From Tanypteryx hageni (Eukaryota; Arthropoda; Insecta; Odonata; Petaluridae): a DNA stretch of 64,000 nt. The notes beneath the pieces are model-generated. The model saw only the letters and a program-made list of their open reading frames with translations, did no database searches and was not told the DNA's origin. Every line of letters begins with the position of its first letter. Positions within the stretch are counted from its first letter, which is position 1. The position numbers were made by a program, and so were the translations under genes. The stretch covers positions 21,585,840-21,649,839 of the forward strand of contig CM054116.1 of NCBI GenBank assembly GCA_028673005.1. Direction: 5' to 3'. Positions 58,481 through 64,000 of this stretch are shown here, one piece after another.

Positions 58481-59987
58481 TTTCGATACCGTTTCGTACG
58501 TATTTTCTATAAAGAACGCCTTTGAAATCTCCGCGTATTCCATTTATGGAGTATACTTTTTCTTCTTGTATTACTGTACATAAAAGCTTAAATCAACTTC
58601 TTCACTATTTTAACAATATGAGGTGATTTAAATCAATATGTGAGCTTTTCGAACAAAAATGATAACGTCCCGCTCCTTTGTCGATTGTGTGTATTCAGAT
58701 ATTTTCAGCCTTATGTCATATTCCTAAGCATTTTAATATTGCGAACGGCTTTATGCCTTTGCGATAGATCGACAGTCAAAAGAATGTATCTTAATAACAT
58801 CTGTAATCTTAACTAGCGATGCACAATTAGAAAGTTAAATATAGTTATGTATCGTACACTGTAGTCATTGCTAAATATTAAAGCGTACCGATTTACTTTG
58901 CTTCAGCGAAGAAAACGTGAGTTATAGCTCAATATCATCCCCGTCACGTTGAGTAAAAGTGTTCAGAGGTACGGGTAAAATAGTTTTATCTCAGAAAGTC
59001 TTAATCGTGCGCACATATGCTTCAGTTACCAAATAAATTGCTGTCTTACTAACTTACTAACTTACTAAACTTAATCTACAACGCAAATGAATAGAATGAA
59101 ATCATCTACAATTTTCACCCTAATGAGTCATGGTAGGCTGCAATGAGCTATGATAAATTCGTATTTAATTTTATATCTCTATTTTTCTTGTGATACTTCT
59201 CGACACGCATAATTGTTTCAAATATTACAAGATATTAAAAAATTTCTCTTCTCCAAAATTTTGTGAATAAAACAATATTATCTCAGCTGCTGATGGCACA
59301 ATCTTGTGGGATAATTCCATAATGTGAAATGACAACACTGTAATTGTCCACTATATTTTATATATAATTATTCAATGTCTGTCCGTCCGTCCCCCCTTTT
59401 ATCTCTTGAACAGTTCGTGATAGAGAAATGTTGTGAACGCCATTTTGTTTCTGCCAACTAGGAGACCCCGGGAAAACTATTTTCGTTTACGGAAGTGTCC
59501 CGGATTCTACTACGGGAGACGATTATATTTTCCCATATGTTTACACAGGAGTTTCGATTTTTCAAGGCGCAAGGTTTATTTCCTTCATTCATTAAAATGC
59601 GTAAATATGGACCGAATTTCTCCGTTTTTTGCTTTAATCGACGGCTAATGCTATAAAATATCTTATTCTTGCAATGTTTAGATGCTACACGGAAGAATTT
59701 GTCAGAAATACGCATTTCTATTTGAAATTTTATGGCTTTTTCGTACTCTTTCCGGGTGTTGCCAAAGCGACACGCATTGTTGCCACCAATTGAATTAGTG
59801 TCTATTAAGTCTTAAAAAAGACAAAATAATTGCGTTATTCGCTTCGCGCTTTTTATGAACCATGGAAATTATAGTCAAACGTAATAGATTGCAACGTTAA
59901 TAATTGAAGATTATTATTATTCAGTAAACTGCGTGTGAACTGGGTATTTTTAACCATTGATCAAAAGAAAAAATCTTCTTTCTTTAT
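58481..59987. other. no gene; AT-rich
   Basis: A segment near 59375-59460 with TGTCTGTCCGTCCGTCC resembles ends of dispersed insect repeats; no bounded element or gene is supported. Confidence 0.35.
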
Positions 59988-60029
59988 GTGTGTGTGTTTT
60001 TGGCTAATCAGCCTCTTGGATTATTATAG
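59988..60029 (-). mobile_element. SINE tail fragment, copy 3
   Basis: TTTTTGGCTAATCAGCCTCT and the following GGATTATTATAG are the reverse complement of the 3' end of the SINE at 2063-2374 with one change. Only the tail survives. Confidence 0.75.
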
Positions 60030-60746
60030 TCTTCTTTCTTCATTTCAATACTGGAATGTGACCTTTTTCGCATGAGAGAAACAATTAAAATTGGACATAT
60101 AAATTATAAAAACAAACATGACATTCAAAATGTCAGTTGTCTAATTTTATAAAGAAAAATGGCCTATTATTAATTTTAAACATGCAGATTTCTGACTGAT
60201 TTCGCAAAACCTTTTGCGGGTACCACTAGCTGGCTATAATTTCACGACCTCGGTTTCGACGCTTAGCGTCATAATCATGGTTATCATTTCATATTATTTT
60301 TAAAATTTAAAGTTTGTAGTTGGTCAGTGCAGGTACATTTATATTTTAGGTCACAGCTCCATACTCATAAAATTATATTATTATTGTTATTATTATTATA
60401 TATGACTAATTGTACGTTAAAAATACTAACAGATTCAAATAAACACTTCCTCATTGATTTTATTTATTGCAACAAATATGTTCATGAATTTTCTACAGGG
60501 TAAAGCAGTTATTTTTTTTTAAATCAACTTTAAATTTGATTCCAAATTCGTATCTGGTAATATAAATGGTATACATCATTATATCTTATTATCATCATCT
60601 TATTATCATTATATATCATTGGTCTAATTAACAAATTAGTCGCGAGACTTTGTCTATTTTAATGATCCAAAATGTGCAAATTTGTCAAGCTCGATGGATT
60701 GTTCGGAGAAATAGTCATTATGCATGAGCGCATAAGGCTAAACGTA
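60030..60746. other. no gene; AT-rich
   Basis: No supported feature. Confidence 0.35.
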
Positions 60747-60954
60747 ATTGAGAATTTTTGAGAAGAAGAATAATTCTGAGCTTAACCGGGAATCGAACCC
60801 TGGTCTCCCACTTGCCGCGTAGGTGCTTTAACAAACTTAGCTACCAAGCCAGTTTGGTAACTTAGTTGGCTAAAGCACCTTGCAGGCAAGTGAGAGACCA
60901 TGGTTTGATTCCCGTTTAAGCTCAGAATTATTCTTCTTCTCAAAAATTCTCAAT
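60747..60954. repeat. inverted pair of tRNA-like units (head to head)
   Basis: Two 104-bp arms (60747-60850 and 60851-60954) with no spacer are about 87% complementary by my count (roughly 14 differences). Each arm is a 73-nt tRNA-like sequence plus a 31-nt tail containing AGAATTATTCTTCTTCTCAA. The tRNA-like 5' ends meet at the centre. A transcript across it could fold into a long hairpin. Confidence 0.85.
60778..60850 (-). pseudogene. tRNA-like sequence, anticodon position GGC
   Basis: The minus strand folds as a cloverleaf. The acceptor GGCTTGG pairs with TTAAGCT (seven pairs, three of them G-U). The anticodon stem CCTAC/GTGGG encloses the 7-nt loop GCGGCAA, giving GGC (Ala), and the T arm CAGGG-TTCGATT-CCCGG has one mismatch. 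The D stem is short, and position 33 is C instead of the near-invariant U, so function as a tRNA is doubtful. The partner on the + strand (60851-60923) keeps the acceptor pairing but has a poor anticodon stem. Confidence 0.4.
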
Positions 60955-63900
60955 AAAATTTCCTAAAAATCATCAAAATTTCCGTTACCATAAAAACCTT
61001 ACCTCTCTGTATCGAGATAATGCTGTCGCAATTATTTTCCCGATCCACTCGTAAGTCCGGTGAGGCATGAGGCCTTTCCTTCTTTTTAGAATTCTTCCTT
61101 CAAAGTTATATCAAAACTCCTGATTGCAAACACTTATATCATACTTTTTCTGTCTACCTTTTTGCTATTTTGTCATTTTTTTAATATTGTCAATTACTAC
61201 GCCTTTTTTACGATCTTTGGCCAGTCGTGCTTTTGACGTTGGTTAACAAGTTGTATTTACATCCTTCAATAGAGTTTTCCATGAGAGTTTTAAAATTCTA
61301 CGTATAAGAGTTTTAAAATTCTACGTATAAGAGTTTTTCTTAATTTTTTCTGTTTGGTGTTTTATAAAAAATTCTCTTTCAACGCCATTGCATGGAACTC
61401 GTATGAATTTTTTCGACGTTTGTTTATGGAATGGAAGTAGTTGGCGTTTTTTACAATTTACAGTTGTGTGATCTTGACGATTTAAAATACTGATAATGAA
61501 ACAGTATTTAGTGAAAATGATAGTGGTTGGCGACGAAAAATTGTTGTTTATTCTTTAAAATTTGCAATAGAAAGCCAGGAAAGTATCTTAAAGAAAGTCA
61601 TTCCCTGCAAAATATCTCTGAGTAAGTAAGAATTAAGAAATATCATTGATCAGACAATATTTTATTCAATTACAAAGTCATTTAATGTATACAAAGAGAA
61701 AAGGATGATATTAAAGTCGTTTAAATAGAAAGATATAACAACGCGTAATTTCAAAATAAGAAATGTAAGGAACAACTTTGAAGATTTATTTGAGTGCTAA
61801 GTGTCAATCTGAGTGCTACATTGTTTCCATGGCTTCATCTTCATACAAAAGAGATTAATTTTGTTTTAAGTTAGGCAAAAACGTTTTGCCTATATATATG
61901 TATACTCACTTTTCAAGTCATCTGGAAATATATATAAACCTTTGGTTTAATTTATTATAAAAATGTCTAAAAATTATTTTTTAGCATATTTTTTTATTTT
62001 AACGTTAATATTGGGTTATTAACCACTTACATTTTCCATTATATGACATTTTTTTAAAATCACTAAAATCTAACGAATGTATCTTGCCTTTCTACAAAGT
62101 CATTTTGGTACAAACTCAAATATATGGTAATTATCTTGTAGTTGTTTTAATAGCTGAACTGCATTCCACAAAATAATTCCTGAAATTTTTATTAAAACTC
62201 TACAGTAAGCCACATAAAGCGCTCTAACAATGCTATACCATTGAAATTAAAATAACAAATCTTTGCCACTTAATTGGTTAAATTCAGTGTATGTGAATTT
62301 AATTTAATTTAATATGTTATCCTATATCACTTAAATAAAAGTTTACACTCGCTATAAAATTAAGCTATTGGTAAGGCTTACCAAGGAAGTCAGCCTAAAG
62401 TTGCTAACAATTTTGTGCATTTTGTTAAACAAAACATGGCATTATCGATAAATTGTGAACATGTTTTATCTTTTATGATCATTATCATTCTTTTGTCGAC
62501 TCAATGAACTCCTGTCATGGGGAGTGTTGAGATTTCCCTTTCATATTTTTCAATTTTTGTGCGTTTAGCAAAGCGCGCACAACCCAATTTTCCACTGCCG
62601 CTATTCGTCCCCACTTTTCTCACAACCTTTCCTTCCTCTCGTCTTTCTCATTCCACGTTAACTTTTTCCATAAAACAGAAATATTCAATCTTGCCTTCAA
62701 ATAAATGAACTTTTAGGTCCATGGTCCATTAATGTTGGAATCTAATTTGGTCCTATTTACGAAAACGGAAATTGACTTATAACACAAATCTTAAAAAGGA
62801 CGCAATCTTAAAAGGACATTCTCAAGAGAATTGTGAAACTAACACAAAGCTCTTGTTTTCACCATTGTTGTTTTTTATTGCCCTTTTGACCTCTTTCCTT
62901 TTATGTAATCGATTCCTTCAAATTTGTCCTTGCCGCAGAGGCTAAGAAATCCCTAATAATCGATGTGTGGAAAAATGACTGAAAGAGAGGCCTACGTTTA
63001 AACACCTACGGCAGGAGCAAACGGAACGTTTTTTCAGTTGTTTGTGAAATAAATTTTTCTTCGAACGTGTATCTTATACTCTCTCCCGTTGCCATCAATT
63101 AATTATACATTTATTATTTATTGGATAACGTTTCTTTAACAACTGTGAATAGCGTCCTCCATCTTTCTATATCTACGTTATCTTCTTCTGATGTTCATCA
63201 ATCTTAATTTTATGCAATCTGAAGATCTAAAATAAGAAAGAAAGAAAAATTTATAAGTGAAATATCACGTAAAAATACAACAGAGTTATTTAATTTTTAA
63301 AGTTTCAGTCAAACTTCTTACTAATTGTTTAAAAATAAATGAAAATTTATCCTCAAGTCAGATATCATGTATGTACATGTTAACAATTTTGATTCAAACT
63401 ATTCAGCTTTTTTTTAATTGTGGAAGCTGTAGTAATATTCTTGCGACAGAACGTAGCAATGTTTCATCAATCATTTTAAAATATAACCATTGCAATTTTT
63501 TAAAACATCATCAATATCATGTTCAATATACAGCTATATCTTACGTGAATGTCATTCATAAAATTAATCATAGTTATGAAACCCATGCGTCTTATTTGCA
63601 AGCTTCATTAAAAGTGCTGAATTACCTTTTTTATAGATGACTTAAAGGAATCTCTCACATATGATAAACAGAAAGAAGGATGGAGTTTAAATAGAAATTT
63701 CTATGAATTTCAATAAGTGTTTTCTTGAGATTGAATGACGCCCAATGGCATATTATGCCGCAGTATGCTGTGATGAGTTTAAGGTCGATAAAACAAAGCG
63801 CTTGAGATGACCAACCTGTTGGAGATTCCCATCGATCCACAAACACACTTCCTAATGGGGTTCTCAACGGCCGCACCCATATCACCATAACGTTGCAGTC

Positions 63901-64000
63901 AACCACTTTTAATTGAAAAACAAGGTTGTGTTTCGTACAAACGTAAAAGAGAACTTGGTTTTAGCTAAACCCAAATGTTTTACGCTCTAAGGTATTTTTA
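60955..64000. other. no gene; AT-rich
   Basis: A 23-bp direct repeat, AGTTTTAAAATTCTACGTAT plus AAG, occurs twice and starts a third time at about 61286-61336. A 127-codon open frame at 63257-63640 has AT-driven composition and no motif. Nothing else is supported. Confidence 0.4.

Overview
The window reads as nuclear DNA of an arthropod, most likely an insect with a repeat-rich genome. I cannot fix the species. Grounds for this: AT-rich non-coding DNA, several GC-rich islands, no operon-like gene packing, and a mix of non-LTR retrotransposons, tRNA-derived SINEs, hAT, Transib, pogo/Tigger-like and Helitron sequences that is typical of arthropods. No host protein-coding gene can be supported over the 64 kb. 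The window is either intergenic or lies within large introns, possibly with first exons inside the GC-rich islands.

Layout. 1-1290: decayed 3' part of a CR1/Jockey-type LINE. 2063-2374: tRNA-derived SINE with a target-site duplication (TSD). 2750-6080: apparently complete RTE-like LINE with one uninterrupted 988-residue endonuclease/reverse transcriptase ORF and a perfect 11-bp TSD; it is the only intact gene I trust. 6375-11690: LINE fragments, a dispersed repeat, and a 412-bp tandem duplication with a LINE inserted in one copy. 12443-12615: degenerate minisatellite. 14.2-15.4 kb: GC-rich island. 15769-18623: hAT element with terminal inverted repeats (TIRs), an 8-bp TSD (7/8) and a frameshifted BED-finger transposase. 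19.0-19.8 kb: second copies of the dispersed repeat and of the SINE. 26.6-27.3 kb: two abutting pogo-like MITEs. 29.1-31.3 kb: broken Transib (RAG1-related) transposase. 35.35-35.64 kb: Helitron helicase remnant. 36.8-37.7, 42.2-43.6, 49.5-50.8 and 52.7-54.2 kb: GC-rich islands with strong purine/pyrimidine strand asymmetry and short G-rich arrays. 51.3-52.0 kb: another pogo-like element with an internal hairpin. 57.2-57.5 kb: hAT MITE with perfect 8-bp TSD. 57.9-58.5 kb: about 220-bp tandem repeats. 60.75-60.95 kb: head-to-head inverted pair of tRNA-like units.

How the parts relate. The autonomous elements are mostly dead. The RTE-like element is the exception and could have supplied reverse transcriptase for itself. 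The SINEs need a partner LINE; no shared SINE/LINE tail proving a pairing was seen. The small DNA elements (57208-57532, 26605-27286, 51331-52042) depend on hAT or pogo transposases encoded elsewhere. The GC-rich islands are the best candidates for host promoters or first exons, but only transcript data could show that.
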